Virus record (IMG/VR): IMGVR_UViG_3300032285_001383
Span: 1 to 42,464 of that record
Reading direction: 5' to 3' (one strand)
DNA from: a virus
DNA: 42,464 nt
How positions within the stretch are numbered: the first letter of the stretch is position 1; each line of letters starts with the position of its first letter. This document shows positions 1-7,057 of the stretch, one piece after another. The notes under the pieces are model-generated. The model was not told the DNA's origin, ran no database searches, and worked only from the letters and a program-made list of their open reading frames with translations. Both the position numbers and the translations under genes were made by a program.

Positions 1-22
1 CTAGTTGAAGGTTGATAATTTG

Positions 23-95
23 CTGCCCCACCTGGACTCGAACCAGGAACACCCGCATTAACAGTGCGGTGCTCTGCCAATTGAGCTATGGGGCA
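23..95 (-). tRNA. tRNA-Asn (anticodon GTT)
   Basis: A complete 73-base tRNA cloverleaf reads on the minus strand. The acceptor stem TGCCCCA pairs with TGGGGCA, followed by discriminator G. The D-arm contains AGCTCAATTGGCAGAGC, the anticodon stem-loop is CCGCACTGTTAATGCGG with anticodon GTT, and the T-arm has the canonical GGTTCGAGTCC. The CCA end is not encoded; the bases after the discriminator are CAAA. It lies 10 bases beyond the stop of the small gene downstream of terL. A lone tRNA in a phage late region is usually read as a translation supplement; I see no integrase or att duplication, so I do not call it an attachment site. Confidence 0.96.
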
Positions 96-105
96 TCAGT
101 AGAGT

Positions 106-393
106 TTATTCTACCTTACCGAAGGGATTTTTGTCAATCATCTTCAGCAAATCTTCTGGACTATTAATAAGACGACGCTGCGCTTCATACTTACCTAATT
201 GTACAATTTCATCTGCAATTGTATGCATCATATCAAGTAATCCAGATGCATATCGCTTGCTCTTTGGATCAACCTCTTCAACTTCTTTTTGCATATTTAC
301 AGCAGACTGAGTGAAATATTCGCAAAGTTGTGTTAAAGAAATGTAAATATCATTTTCATCTTCAATTGTTCTTAATGTGCCGTTACCTAGCAT
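106..393 (-). CDS. Hypothetical protein (95 aa) between terL and tRNA-Asn
   Basis: I do not recognise this family. The protein is acidic and looks mostly helical, with a central stretch (VNMQKEVEEVDPKSKRYAS) followed by a hydrophobic/amphipathic helix, and no visible catalytic motif, signal peptide or membrane segment. The ATG at 393 follows AAAGGAATAAG, a reasonable ribosome binding site, in a 35-base gap after terL. Its leader shares a CATCTA(T/C)A...CTAACAAA pattern with the leaders of the SSB and holin-like genes. Its position just after the large terminase is where phages often carry a small head or packaging accessory gene, but nothing in the protein shows that. Confidence 0.75.
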   Translation of the reverse strand: MLGNGTLRTIEDENDIYISLTQLCEYFTQSAVNMQKEVEEVDPKSKRYASGLLDMMHTIADEIVQLGKYEAQRRLINSPEDLLKMIDKNPFGKVE

Positions 394-428
394 CTTATTC
401 CTTTGTTAGTAGTTATAGATGGAGTCTA

Positions 429-2276
429 TCAGAGTATTCTCATACTGTCAATAGGGAACTCGTCTTCGTTTTCTTCTATTCCAAGGTAGTCCCGCAAATT
501 TGATGGCATTGTTTGTTTTTCAGGCATTTTAATAGTTCTATTTCTAATTAATCTTTCATCTGATTCTTTTCTTAATTGATCTAACTCGTCAGCAAATACC
601 CCAGCATACGTATATAACTCAACCTCTGGGTTAAGGTCTCTGGGGGTTAGGGCAACTGAATTGTATATTGCACCACAAACTGCGTCTGAAAGGTCCTTAG
701 AACCCTTTCTAGGGTGGTCTACCTTGTCTTTTACAATGCGAAGCTGAAGCAATTCATCAATAAGCAATTGAATTTTTGGACCGTCAACACGCTCTTCTGT
801 AATACAAAGCGACATGTCCTCATAATGCTTCTTGGCAACAGAAAGTGTTTCGCAATTCATTCCATGAGCTTTTAACTGTTGCATCATATCGTGAGAGTTC
901 CAACGGTCAAATGTAACCATCTTTATATTAAACCCACGTTCTCTTAAACTAATTATATAGTCTTTTACTTCTGTAAAATCTACAGACTTTGATGCAGTTG
1001 GAGTCCAGAATCTAACAGCATCCACAATAATTCTTGGTGCTGCTTCTTTATATTGATCTCCAATTTTCATAGTAACCCAATTGTGAACATGCGCTAATGC
1101 TACGGCACAATGGTCATGTTTTTGTGCAAGGTCAACGTGAACGTAATACCATTTTTCTGGATTTGGTTTAAATGTATCAGCAAAACGACCATATGAATCT
1201 ACATTTAAATTAGGATTTGCAAATGCTTTTTCAATTACTGCACGGTTCTTAAAGAACGCATCAGTTGCATCAGGTGGCATACAAGCAAAACGAGATAAAG
1301 CATCTGTTGGATCTGTATAAAAGTCAATAGTAAAATCAGTTATTGTGCGTGTAGGGTTGATTTCCCAAGTAGGACGTTTTAATGCATATACTCTAGGTAT
1401 CTTGTATGAAACAATATGATCCTCTTCCCATTCCATTTCAAATTCATTTCCTTCAGTTCCGTCGGGAAGATCTGGATCTACTTTAAATTTATGATGACGC
1501 AACAAAACTTCTTTTTCAGCAATGACCTCATTATATCTTTGTTGAATGTAGTCATTCTTAAAACGTGGGAATGAAAGTAAAATTACTTTACCAAAGTCTG
1601 GAAAACGAGAGTTTACAGATGCACGATACATCTTGTAAATAGATGAAGCAGTTTTAGCCTGTTCATTTCCAGATGTTGATTCAAGATCAAAGCCTGAAAT
1701 TTCATCAAGAATAACAACAAGAACGTTATATCCTTCCCAAGCTTCTCTTTCTGAGTGACCTGAGTGAACTGTTACACCTTTATCAAATTCAACCATATTT
1801 GCTTTTGATACGTATTTGCCTTGAAACCAAGGAGACTTTTCAATACGCTGATTAAAACCTTTAAAAAATACTCGGTTTGCCTGCACTGCGTTAATAGCAA
1901 TGTTAATAATATCAATAGCATCGCCTGGTGGTTTACCATAATATCTGGCAGGATCTGAAAGGCAAAGGAGTAAATGCACCATATATGCACAAGCAATTGT
2001 AGATGTATAGTCTTTACCAGAGCCCTTACCTAGTTGTAAGATTACTTCATTACATGTTTGCTTAAAGATCTTTCGACCTTCATCTTCCCCGTAAATTTTA
2101 ATAAGTGTTTCTTGTTTGTAAATTTGAGTAGAGGCTTTAATCATTGTATATTGATGCTCTGATAATGGTGGAAGCCCCAAGTAATCTTTACTTGTTACAA
2201 ATTCCTCAAGAGGTGCTGGTTTTTCTGTAAACTCATCGCCTTCAAGTGCATCTAAAAATAAATTAAAATCTGACAT
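429..2276 (-). CDS. terL: Terminase large subunit (packaging ATPase/nuclease)
   Basis: This is the motor that translocates phage DNA into the procapsid and cuts it. The 615 residues are normal for a two-domain TerL. The ATPase domain has a Walker A (LGKGSGKD, about 82-89) and a Walker B ending in catalytic acid (VLVVILDE, D191/E192). The C-terminal RNase H-like nuclease domain shows three well-spaced acidic positions: D382 in HVDLAQ, D457 in TFDRWN and D531 in KDLSDA. The start is set by a TAATG overlap with the preceding small subunit gene, so the two are translationally coupled. The packaging strategy (cos or pac) cannot be read from the sequence. Portal and capsid genes do not follow in the window; the left edge comes first. 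Confidence 0.95.
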   Translation of the reverse strand: MSDFNLFLDALEGDEFTEKPAPLEEFVTSKDYLGLPPLSEHQYTMIKASTQIYKQETLIKIYGEDEGRKIFKQTCNEVILQLGKGSGKDYTSTIACAYMVHLLLCLSDPARYYGKPPGDAIDIINIAINAVQANRVFFKGFNQRIEKSPWFQGKYVSKANMVEFDKGVTVHSGHSEREAWEGYNVLVVILDEISGFDLESTSGNEQAKTASSIYKMYRASVNSRFPDFGKVILLSFPRFKNDYIQQRYNEVIAEKEVLLRHHKFKVDPDLPDGTEGNEFEMEWEEDHIVSYKIPRVYALKRPTWEINPTRTITDFTIDFYTDPTDALSRFACMPPDATDAFFKNRAVIEKAFANPNLNVDSYGRFADTFKPNPEKWYYVHVDLAQKHDHCAVALAHVHNWVTMKIGDQYKEAAPRIIVDAVRFWTPTASKSVDFTEVKDYIISLRERGFNIKMVTFDRWNSHDMMQQLKAHGMNCETLSVAKKHYEDMSLCITEERVDGPKIQLLIDELLQLRIVKDKVDHPRKGSKDLSDAVCGAIYNSVALTPRDLNPEVELYTYAGVFADELDQLRKESDERLIRNRTIKMPEKQTMPSNLRDYLGIEENEDEFPIDSMRIL

Positions 2277-2800
2277 TAATCTACTATTACTGCTTCAACT
2301 TGCCCTGTAACTTGAGATAATCTCTTTGAAACTTCCCATTTACATTTTTCACAATTTGCAGTAACATCCTTTAATATACCAACAAGAATATCTTGCTTAC
2401 GTTCTGATTCCAGGATCTGGTCTGCCATTGAATCGCTTTCAAGAACTCCCGCCTTGTTAAGCATATCAATGCGTTTTGCTTCAATATCTGCAATAAGCTT
2501 TAGTGCTGCATTTTTAGTGCTTAGCTCTGATGCTATTCCTGCTTCGTTTACAACATCCCATGCTTCTTTAATAAGCATGTTGTAATGTTCATCAGCACCA
2601 GCAAGTGCCTCTTTTGCACGTTCTCTAATTATCTTACTATCTTGAACAAAGTTTTTCCAACTTTTAATGTGGTTATCAACTTGAACTCTTGTGAGTCCTA
2701 GACTAGAAGCTATCTTAGCTGGGGAGTTACCTTTAAGAACTTCCTCAACAACTTTATTCATTTGATCAAATTGACCAGCAAGCTCTATTGAATTATCCAT
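2276..2800 (-). CDS. terS: Terminase small subunit (DNA-binding packaging initiator)
   Basis: TerS recognises the packaging site and loads TerL. This 174-residue protein has an N-terminal helix-turn-helix (SPAKIASSLGLTRVQVDNHI, about 26-45), a helical middle suited to oligomerisation, and a C-terminal region with a CEKC motif. Assignment rests on size, the HTH and direct coupling to terL by a one-base TAATG overlap; sequence conservation in TerS is always low. Its ATG overlaps the last bases of the upstream 58-aa FmdB-like gene by 8 bases, so the three genes form one packaging unit driven by the promoter at 2975-3004. Confidence 0.85.
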   Translation of the reverse strand: MDNSIELAGQFDQMNKVVEEVLKGNSPAKIASSLGLTRVQVDNHIKSWKNFVQDSKIIRERAKEALAGADEHYNMLIKEAWDVVNEAGIASELSTKNAALKLIADIEAKRIDMLNKAGVLESDSMADQILESERKQDILVGILKDVTANCEKCKWEVSKRLSQVTGQVEAVIVD

Positions 2801-2969
2801 TATCTGTTTTATAAAACCCTGACCCTTTAAACTGAATTCCTGGTGCGCTATAAGATCTCACCATTCTATGTCCGCCTGTGCATGAAGGTATTACTTCGGT
2901 ATCGCTAAAACTCCTTGTAATTTCTGCACTTTCATCACACTCAATGCATGTATATTCATATGTAGGCAT
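2793..2969 (-). CDS. FmdB-like zinc-ribbon protein (58 aa)
   Basis: A short gene below common length cut-offs. The translation begins MPTYEYTCIECDESAEI and ends with IQFKGSGFYKTDNG. This is the signature of the FmdB/CxxC_CXXC_SSSS regulatory zinc-ribbon family: an N-terminal YEY-C-x2-C knuckle, a second Cys/His pair (C30, then GGH), and the conserved FKGSGFY tail. Members are small zinc proteins proposed as regulators, with no known enzymatic role. The gene reads into terS with an 8-base overlap. There is no Shine-Dalgarno sequence before its ATG; instead a consensus -10 box ends 5 bases upstream, so it is probably translated from a leaderless mRNA. Loss of the second full CxxC (only one Cys plus His) is unusual for the family. 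Confidence 0.85.
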   Translation of the reverse strand: MPTYEYTCIECDESAEITRSFSDTEVIPSCTGGHRMVRSYSAPGIQFKGSGFYKTDNG

Positions 2970-2974
2970 ACTTA

Positions 2975-3004
2975 ATTATACTCCACTATCTACACTCTTG
3001 TCAA
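2975..3004 (-). promoter_or_regulatory. Consensus sigma-70 promoter for the fmdB-terS-terL unit
   Basis: On the minus strand, TTGACA (2999-3004) and TATAAT (2975-2980) are both perfect matches to consensus, separated by 18 bases. The element lies within the last codons of the methyltransferase gene. The expected start point, about 6-7 bases past the -10 box, falls at or next to the A of the FmdB ATG (2969), and no ribosome binding site precedes that ATG. Confidence 0.8.
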
Positions 3005-3557
3005 TGTAAAAAACCATTAATGTGTTTTTAATCCAAATATCTGGCATATTATGCCTCATTTTTAAAGCTTCTGCTTCATTAAATACCCAACCTCTTTTAT
3101 TCATTTCAGCAATAACATAAGAATTGTTTTGACAATTAACGTGTCCTAGGCCATATTGACCTTCTACTGCCCATGACAATATTGCATGTTTTGTAGAACT
3201 ATTTGTAATATTATTAATAAATGTTTGTTCAAATTGTTTTGGGATATGCTCTCCAACCTCAATGGATATAACCAAATCTACGGGAGACAAATTTAAATCT
3301 TTTGATAGATCAGCTTTTAATATATTGCTATATATGCCATTTGTTTGTTCTCCTTCAAATCCCGTAGCTTCAATTTTATCATCCATCTCTTTGATTTTTT
3401 GCAAATATTCACCACGACCACAACCAAAATCATAGACAGTTTTAATATTGTTTTTTACAATATAATAATTAATTTCTTTAGATAATTCAGGAATAAATAA
3501 ATGTTCTTCGTCTTTATTTGAAATCCAAAAACCTGTTTCAGAAACTATGTTCTCCAT
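2976..3557 (-). CDS. Class I SAM-dependent methyltransferase
   Basis: This protein is predicted to transfer a methyl group from S-adenosylmethionine. The 193 residues are a single Rossmann-type domain: motif I VYDFGCGRGEYL (about 41-52), an acidic end of strand 2 (ATGFEGE), and a motif IV-like segment DLVISIEVGEHIP (about 94-106). The resemblance is to the small-molecule/sugar type found in glycan clusters rather than to base-specific DNA methylases; there is no NPPY or PC motif. It abuts the GT2-like gene (one gene stops where the next starts) and lies in the same cassette as two glycosyltransferases, so a sugar or virion-glycan substrate is the simplest inference. Its 3' end carries the terminase promoter. 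Confidence 0.82.
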   Translation of the reverse strand: MENIVSETGFWISNKDEEHLFIPELSKEINYYIVKNNIKTVYDFGCGRGEYLQKIKEMDDKIEATGFEGEQTNGIYSNILKADLSKDLNLSPVDLVISIEVGEHIPKQFEQTFINNITNSSTKHAILSWAVEGQYGLGHVNCQNNSYVIAEMNKRGWVFNEAEALKMRHNMPDIWIKNTLMVFYIDKSVDSGV

Positions 3558-4280
3558 TTATCTTTTCTCCTTGTTCATATATGTTTCATAAAAATATTTT
3601 TGATTATTATTAATGTTACTATCCCATTCTTTTTTGTGAAATATTGACAAAGCTATTCCAGGAATATAATCATAAACATTTTTATATTGATCAAAATATT
3701 TTAAAAAATAAGCATTGTCTTCAAATCCCCATCCTACAAAATTTTCATCAAAACCACCAAGCTGTTCCCATACAGCTTTTGAAATTACATTGACTCCAGA
3801 TGACGGTATTAAACTTGAAGGCTCGTTATTTAAAACTACGGGGGCATCACCTTTCCAAGAGTCTTTTTGAATACATTCTTTTTCATTATTAAAAAACATA
3901 TCTGTTCCTTCTGATGTAAGCTCTATAAACAAATCATATGGGTTTGCAATTGAATTATTTTTTATTGCAACTTTTATAGCTTCAAATAAAGATTCTTTAG
4001 ATACAAATACATCTGCATCTGATACAACAACAAAATCACAATCTTGATCAAACGCTTTTTTTAAACCAATGTTTCTACTAGCAGATAAGTTAAATATTTC
4101 TGAGCCAGAATCACACAAAATAATTTTAAGGTTGGGGAAATTTAATTCATACCAGCTTTTTAATAAATAAAAAGCTTTTAATCTACTTTCAGTTTCTCTC
4201 CAAGGAATTACTATGCAACCAGATAAGTCTATATTTGTATCTAAATCTTCATTTGAAAAAAATGATCTTTTATTGAACAT
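3558..4280 (-). CDS. Glycosyltransferase, GT2/GT7 C-terminal-like
   Basis: The protein is predicted to transfer a sugar from a nucleotide-sugar donor. The fold runs from an N-terminal strand (CIVIPWRET) to a donor/metal motif DAD (VVVSDADVFV, near residues 88-90) and a C-terminal acceptor-side motif GGFDENFVGWGFEDN. That last motif matches the WGxED-type galactosyltransferase C-terminal region. I place the start at the ATG at 4280 (240 aa), because the longer frame to 4313 begins with TTG and lacks a clear ribosome binding site; the ATG overlaps the preceding stop by 11 bases. It has no membrane segment, so it should be cytoplasmic. The acceptor (DNA, virion protein or host glycan) is not shown by the sequence. 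Confidence 0.85.
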   Translation of the reverse strand: MFNKRSFFSNEDLDTNIDLSGCIVIPWRETESRLKAFYLLKSWYELNFPNLKIILCDSGSEIFNLSASRNIGLKKAFDQDCDFVVVSDADVFVSKESLFEAIKVAIKNNSIANPYDLFIELTSEGTDMFFNNEKECIQKDSWKGDAPVVLNNEPSSLIPSSGVNVISKAVWEQLGGFDENFVGWGFEDNAYFLKYFDQYKNVYDYIPGIALSIFHKKEWDSNINNNQKYFYETYMNKEKR

Positions 4281-4623
4281 CCTGTTTATTTGCCTTATCT
4301 TTGTCAATTGCAATTTTAAGTAAAATTAAATAACCAATCAAATCATCAATATCATTATCACCAGCAAATCCTTGATTGTTTTTTACACGATTAATCTTGT
4401 CATCAATTCTAATTTTAATCTGTTCAATATTGTCAGATTGTGCAAAAATTCTAACTGGGCTGAGTGCTGAATCTCCATAAGATACATTCTTTTTTATAAG
4501 CATTTCTGTTATATCTAAACAGGTTCTAATGATTGCATTACCTGAAGGGGCACCTGTTGCTATTAACTGAAGATCTGTAATCCAAGTTTGAAAACCGCCT
4601 TCTTTGTTTGGATATCCTGTCAC
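4270..4623 (-). CDS. Nmad1-like (DUF1599) nucleotide modification-associated protein
   Basis: The 117-residue protein shows the pattern of the Nmad1/DUF1599 family: KKNVSYGDSALSP followed by RIDDKINRV and DDIDDLIGYLILLKIA, with conserved Asp residues in a helical fold related to MazG-like enzymes. Members occur in phage genomes and were named for genomic association with base modification; the biochemical activity is not settled. It starts with GTG at 4623, supported by AGGAG six bases upstream. It is enclosed by two glycosyltransferase genes, overlapping the downstream GT2-like gene by 11 bases, which suggests that it works with them or was acquired with them. Confidence 0.65.
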   Translation of the reverse strand: MTGYPNKEGGFQTWITDLQLIATGAPSGNAIIRTCLDITEMLIKKNVSYGDSALSPVRIFAQSDNIEQIKIRIDDKINRVKNNQGFAGDNDIDDLIGYLILLKIAIDKDKANKQDVQ

Positions 4624-4624
4624 C

Positions 4625-5293
4625 TTACTCTCCTATTCTTTTCTGATGATGTATTGTAGTTCCTAATTCTACTCCGTGAACTCCATGCTTTGCATGAGGC
4701 ATTAAAGTATATATATTAAAATGTTGTGGTGAATAAAACAGATGTATATCAATTGGTCTTTCTACAACTTCTTGTTCAACACTTTTAATAATCTTTTTAA
4801 CTGATTTTTTATTAATTACATAGCATAAAAGCCAATTTCCTTGCCAAGCTTTACAAACATAAGGACTTCCAATTCCGTGCTCTTCTTCATTATAAAAACT
4901 ACTTCCATTGTTAGCACATCCAAAAAAGAATATGTCCCAATTTTGTGGTAGGTCTTTCATATACAGATTTAATAAATTAAAGAAGTCTTTTTCAAAAGAT
5001 ATGTCATCTTCCATTAAAATAAGATAATCACAACCTGATTCATCAAATTTTTTCCAAGCAGCGTAATTGCTTGCCCATACTCCAACTTCACCATATCTAA
5101 AACCAATTTTTTTATTAATATTAAATTTAGGATATTTAGAATAAAAATTTGCTAATTGATCATCATTTGAAATCTCAATTGCTTCAGAATCTAATTCATC
5201 AGAATATTCATTTAAATAATTATTAATTTCATTTGCATAGAATTTTCTATTTAAATCTTTTTCTAGATGAAAAACTTTATGTAAAAAATTCAT
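4625..5293 (-). CDS. Glycosyltransferase family 25-like protein
   Basis: The 222-residue protein matches the GT25 (LPS beta-galactosyltransferase-like) family. It has the segment GEVGVWASNYAAWKKF (about 68-83) followed by the acidic donor/metal motif LILMEDDISF (E95, D96, D97), and a later WQGNWLLCYVINKKSV region typical of the family's second half. It has no signal or membrane segment. It begins at a TAATG overlap with the 53-aa HTH gene and is the first gene of the modification cassette. Two glycosyltransferases of different families next to a methyltransferase suggest a short, decorated glycan; the target is unknown. Confidence 0.85.
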   Translation of the reverse strand: MNFLHKVFHLEKDLNRKFYANEINNYLNEYSDELDSEAIEISNDDQLANFYSKYPKFNINKKIGFRYGEVGVWASNYAAWKKFDESGCDYLILMEDDISFEKDFFNLLNLYMKDLPQNWDIFFFGCANNGSSFYNEEEHGIGSPYVCKAWQGNWLLCYVINKKSVKKIIKSVEQEVVERPIDIHLFYSPQHFNIYTLMPHAKHGVHGVELGTTIHHQKRIGE

Positions 5294-5454
5294 TACTTAG
5301 TCCATTTTCTTTGTTGTTTAATCAAACCCCATCTTTGCAAGGATCTTTGTATAGTCATATGGCTGCACTTAGCTTCCATAGCCATCTCAAGTATTGTTTT
5401 CTTTTCTACGACATAGCGTTTGTAACACCAGTCTTTGCTATCATACAATTTCAT
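5293..5454 (-). CDS. Small helix-turn-helix protein (53 aa)
   Basis: A short gene below usual length cut-offs fills what looks like a gap. It begins MKLYDSKDWCYKRYVVEKKT and contains the HTH-like stretch ILEMAMEAKCSHMTIQRSLQ (about 21-40), followed by RWGLIKQQRKW. This layout (WLYxxYVxEKKTxxEMAxEAxCSxxTIxRxL) is seen in stand-alone HTH proteins and HTH tails of phage-borne endonucleases. The ATG overlaps the end of ruvC by 14 bases and the stop overlaps the GT25 start (TAATG), a good sign of real coupling. A DNA-binding role is likely; the target is unknown. It could be a relic of a homing endonuclease. Confidence 0.75.
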   Translation of the reverse strand: MKLYDSKDWCYKRYVVEKKTILEMAMEAKCSHMTIQRSLQRWGLIKQQRKWTK

Positions 5455-5998
5455 TTATAGCATACCACGCAATTCCAGTAGCATCCGCCACATTATCCGA
5501 TTCTGTTTTAACACCCAATGAACTAGCAAATCCAATAGTCTTGGATTTTCTAAGCTCTCTAATCTTTCCTTTATACCAGGTTTCTGATTTTCCAGGGAAT
5601 TCATTTTTAACCGCCAACTTTTCCGCTTTAGTAAAATTTTTGTTACCAATATAGGACTGCCAGGTTATAGGATGAACTTCAACCACTTGCATATTATCAC
5701 TAAGTAACTCTCCCATTATAGCACCAAATACGTATGCCATCTTAATTCCCGTGTGCACAGACTTAACTGATATTGCTGCCTCAATAACAACAAAATCAGT
5801 ATCTAATTCTTTTTTAAAAGCTTTGATTTTACGCTTGGCATCAAGAATTCTTTGATAAATATCACCACCATCAAAGGTGATCTCTCCCCATTTAACAGGC
5901 TTTTTTCCATCCATTAGGCAAAAAGCAATACTGTTAGTGCTTGCATCTATGCCTAAAACTTTGCCTGATTTTTTATTAACGAGCTTTGCCAGAGACAT
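5441..5998 (-). CDS. ruvC: RuvC-like Holliday junction resolvase
   Basis: The protein is predicted to cut four-way DNA junctions formed in replication and recombination before packaging. The RNase H-like fold shows the expected acidic residues: D18 in VLGIDAS, E73 in VIEAA, and D168/D172 near the C-terminus in ESDNVADA. At 185 residues it is close to bacterial RuvC (about 170). Its start overlaps the upstream zinc-finger gene by 23 bases. No RuvA or RuvB partner is present, as is normal for phage versions. A second, unrelated resolvase-like gene lies about 1.5 kb upstream. Confidence 0.92.
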   Translation of the reverse strand: MSLAKLVNKKSGKVLGIDASTNSIAFCLMDGKKPVKWGEITFDGGDIYQRILDAKRKIKAFKKELDTDFVVIEAAISVKSVHTGIKMAYVFGAIMGELLSDNMQVVEVHPITWQSYIGNKNFTKAEKLAVKNEFPGKSETWYKGKIRELRKSKTIGFASSLGVKTESDNVADATGIAWYAINEIV

Positions 5999-6272
5999 TT
6001 CTCACCATCGCTACTAATGCAAGACGCTCTTCTTCTTTTTTAGCACCCTGACACTTATCACAGATACGACCTTCGTTGTATCTACTAAGGATGACGTTGC
6101 ACCCTGTTGTTTTGCATATTCTTTCTTTTCCAGCTAATCTAGCTTTCTTTTCATAATATGCTTCTTTTAATTTTTGATTTGTTGCTGTTCTGCAGCACTC
6201 ATCAGAACAATACTTTTGATTGTGTGTTTTAGGTTGAAACTCGTTATTACACTCTTCGTATGCACATATCAT
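5976..6272 (-). CDS. Small zinc-finger protein (98 aa), two Cys clusters
   Basis: Two zinc-binding clusters are visible. The first is an N-terminal C-x4-C (ICAYEEC) with a second half QKYCSDEC, the layout of CxxxxC...YCSxxC fingers common in phage and HNH-associated proteins. The second is CKTTGC...CDKC in the C-terminal half. A charged helix (KLKEAYYEKKARLAGKER) separates them. It overlaps the Cas4-like gene by four bases (ATGA) and ruvC by 23, so it is co-translated with two nucleases and probably binds DNA or a nuclease partner. No enzymatic motif is seen. Confidence 0.8.
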   Translation of the reverse strand: MICAYEECNNEFQPKTHNQKYCSDECCRTATNQKLKEAYYEKKARLAGKERICKTTGCNVILSRYNEGRICDKCQGAKKEEERLALVAMVRNVSGKAR

Positions 6273-7057
6273 TTTTGAAGAACTAGAGGCTCAATATAAA
6301 CCTCACCCTCCTCATTTTTCATATCTTTCCAGCATACGTTCTTGACTGGACAACCTTTACAAGCCCATTGAGACTTGGTAAATGTTCTTTCTGGCAAAGT
6401 ATTATCTTCATAAGCCTTATATACCCTACGCATCCAATCCCAAACACTGTTGATTAGTTCAGTATTCTTTTCATCCATATTGATTGGAATAACTAAAAAG
6501 CTATTATCATTCTTGTTTTCATAGAAAAAGAAACCCTGTTGAGCCCCACGAATTTTCATATAAGTAAGAAGCTGAACTTTATGATATGGAAGACCTTCCA
6601 TCTCAGCTTGACGAATGTCAAAAATTTCTTGCTTGGCAGACTTTATTTCGCCTACTACTTCCTTGCCGTTCCATTCGATAAAAGTGTCTGCAAAGCCTCG
6701 AATTGGAGGATCATCATGGGTAACTTCTGTTTCATTTGCTTTGAAGACTGGCGTTTTAGCCATGACCTTCTGTATCCTATCATGAACATACGTACCGTTA
6801 TCCATGTTAGACACACCCATAGCATCGGTGTTATTCTCAAACTCCGCACCATTAAAAGCAATGAACCAATATCTAGGACAGTTACCGTTACCGTAACCAA
6901 CACCGCTAGGGCTAAAAGTCTTTTTCTGGGTAAATTCATCTGGTCTTTTTCCACTTAATACTGCCTCCTCATACATTTCTGCAAACTTGATTGGATCAAA
7001 TCCTTCTGGATCCGATATCTTTTTAAACTTAAGATTAGCAATTATATCTCTTCCCAT
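6269..7057 (-). CDS. Cas4/RecB-family PD-(D/E)XK exonuclease with Fe-S cysteines
   Basis: A predicted DNA exonuclease, the phage recombination/repair type rather than a CRISPR component; no array or other cas gene is present. Catalytic positions are H92 (VHDRI), D124 in GFADTF, E137-x-K139 in VGEIKSAK, and Q162 in VQLLTY. A four-cysteine iron-sulfur arrangement brackets the fold as in Cas4 and AddB: C60 (GNCPRYW) near the N-terminal side and C233-x2-C236-x5-C242 at the C-terminus. The length of 262 residues is typical. It sits between small zinc proteins and a RecA-like gene, suggesting strand processing for homologous recombination. Confidence 0.9.
   Translation of the reverse strand: MGRDIIANLKFKKISDPEGFDPIKFAEMYEEAVLSGKRPDEFTQKKTFSPSGVGYGNGNCPRYWFIAFNGAEFENNTDAMGVSNMDNGTYVHDRIQKVMAKTPVFKANETEVTHDDPPIRGFADTFIEWNGKEVVGEIKSAKQEIFDIRQAEMEGLPYHKVQLLTYMKIRGAQQGFFFYENKNDNSFLVIPINMDEKNTELINSVWDWMRRVYKAYEDNTLPERTFTKSQWACKGCPVKNVCWKDMKNEEGEVYIEPLVLQK

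Noticed and set aside
1-95. tRNA-Asn as an attachment site
   Set aside because: No integrase or excisionase gene pair and no second copy of the tRNA 3' end was seen in the window.
2976-3557. DNA base methyltransferase
   Set aside because: No NPPY/DPPY or PC-ENV motif and no target-recognition domain; the context is sugar enzymes.
4281-4313. Longer TTG start for the GT2-like glycosyltransferase
   Set aside because: No ribosome binding site precedes it and the added residues extend 33 bases further into the upstream gene; the ATG at 4280 fits better.
5233-5654. Plus-strand ORFs over the GT25 and ruvC genes
   Set aside because: They run antisense to strong family matches, have no ribosome binding site and show biased, low-complexity composition; they are shadows of the minus-strand genes.
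6269-7057. CRISPR adaptation gene because of the Cas4-like fold
   Set aside because: No repeat array, cas1 or cas2 is present, and Cas4-like exonucleases are common in phage recombination operons.
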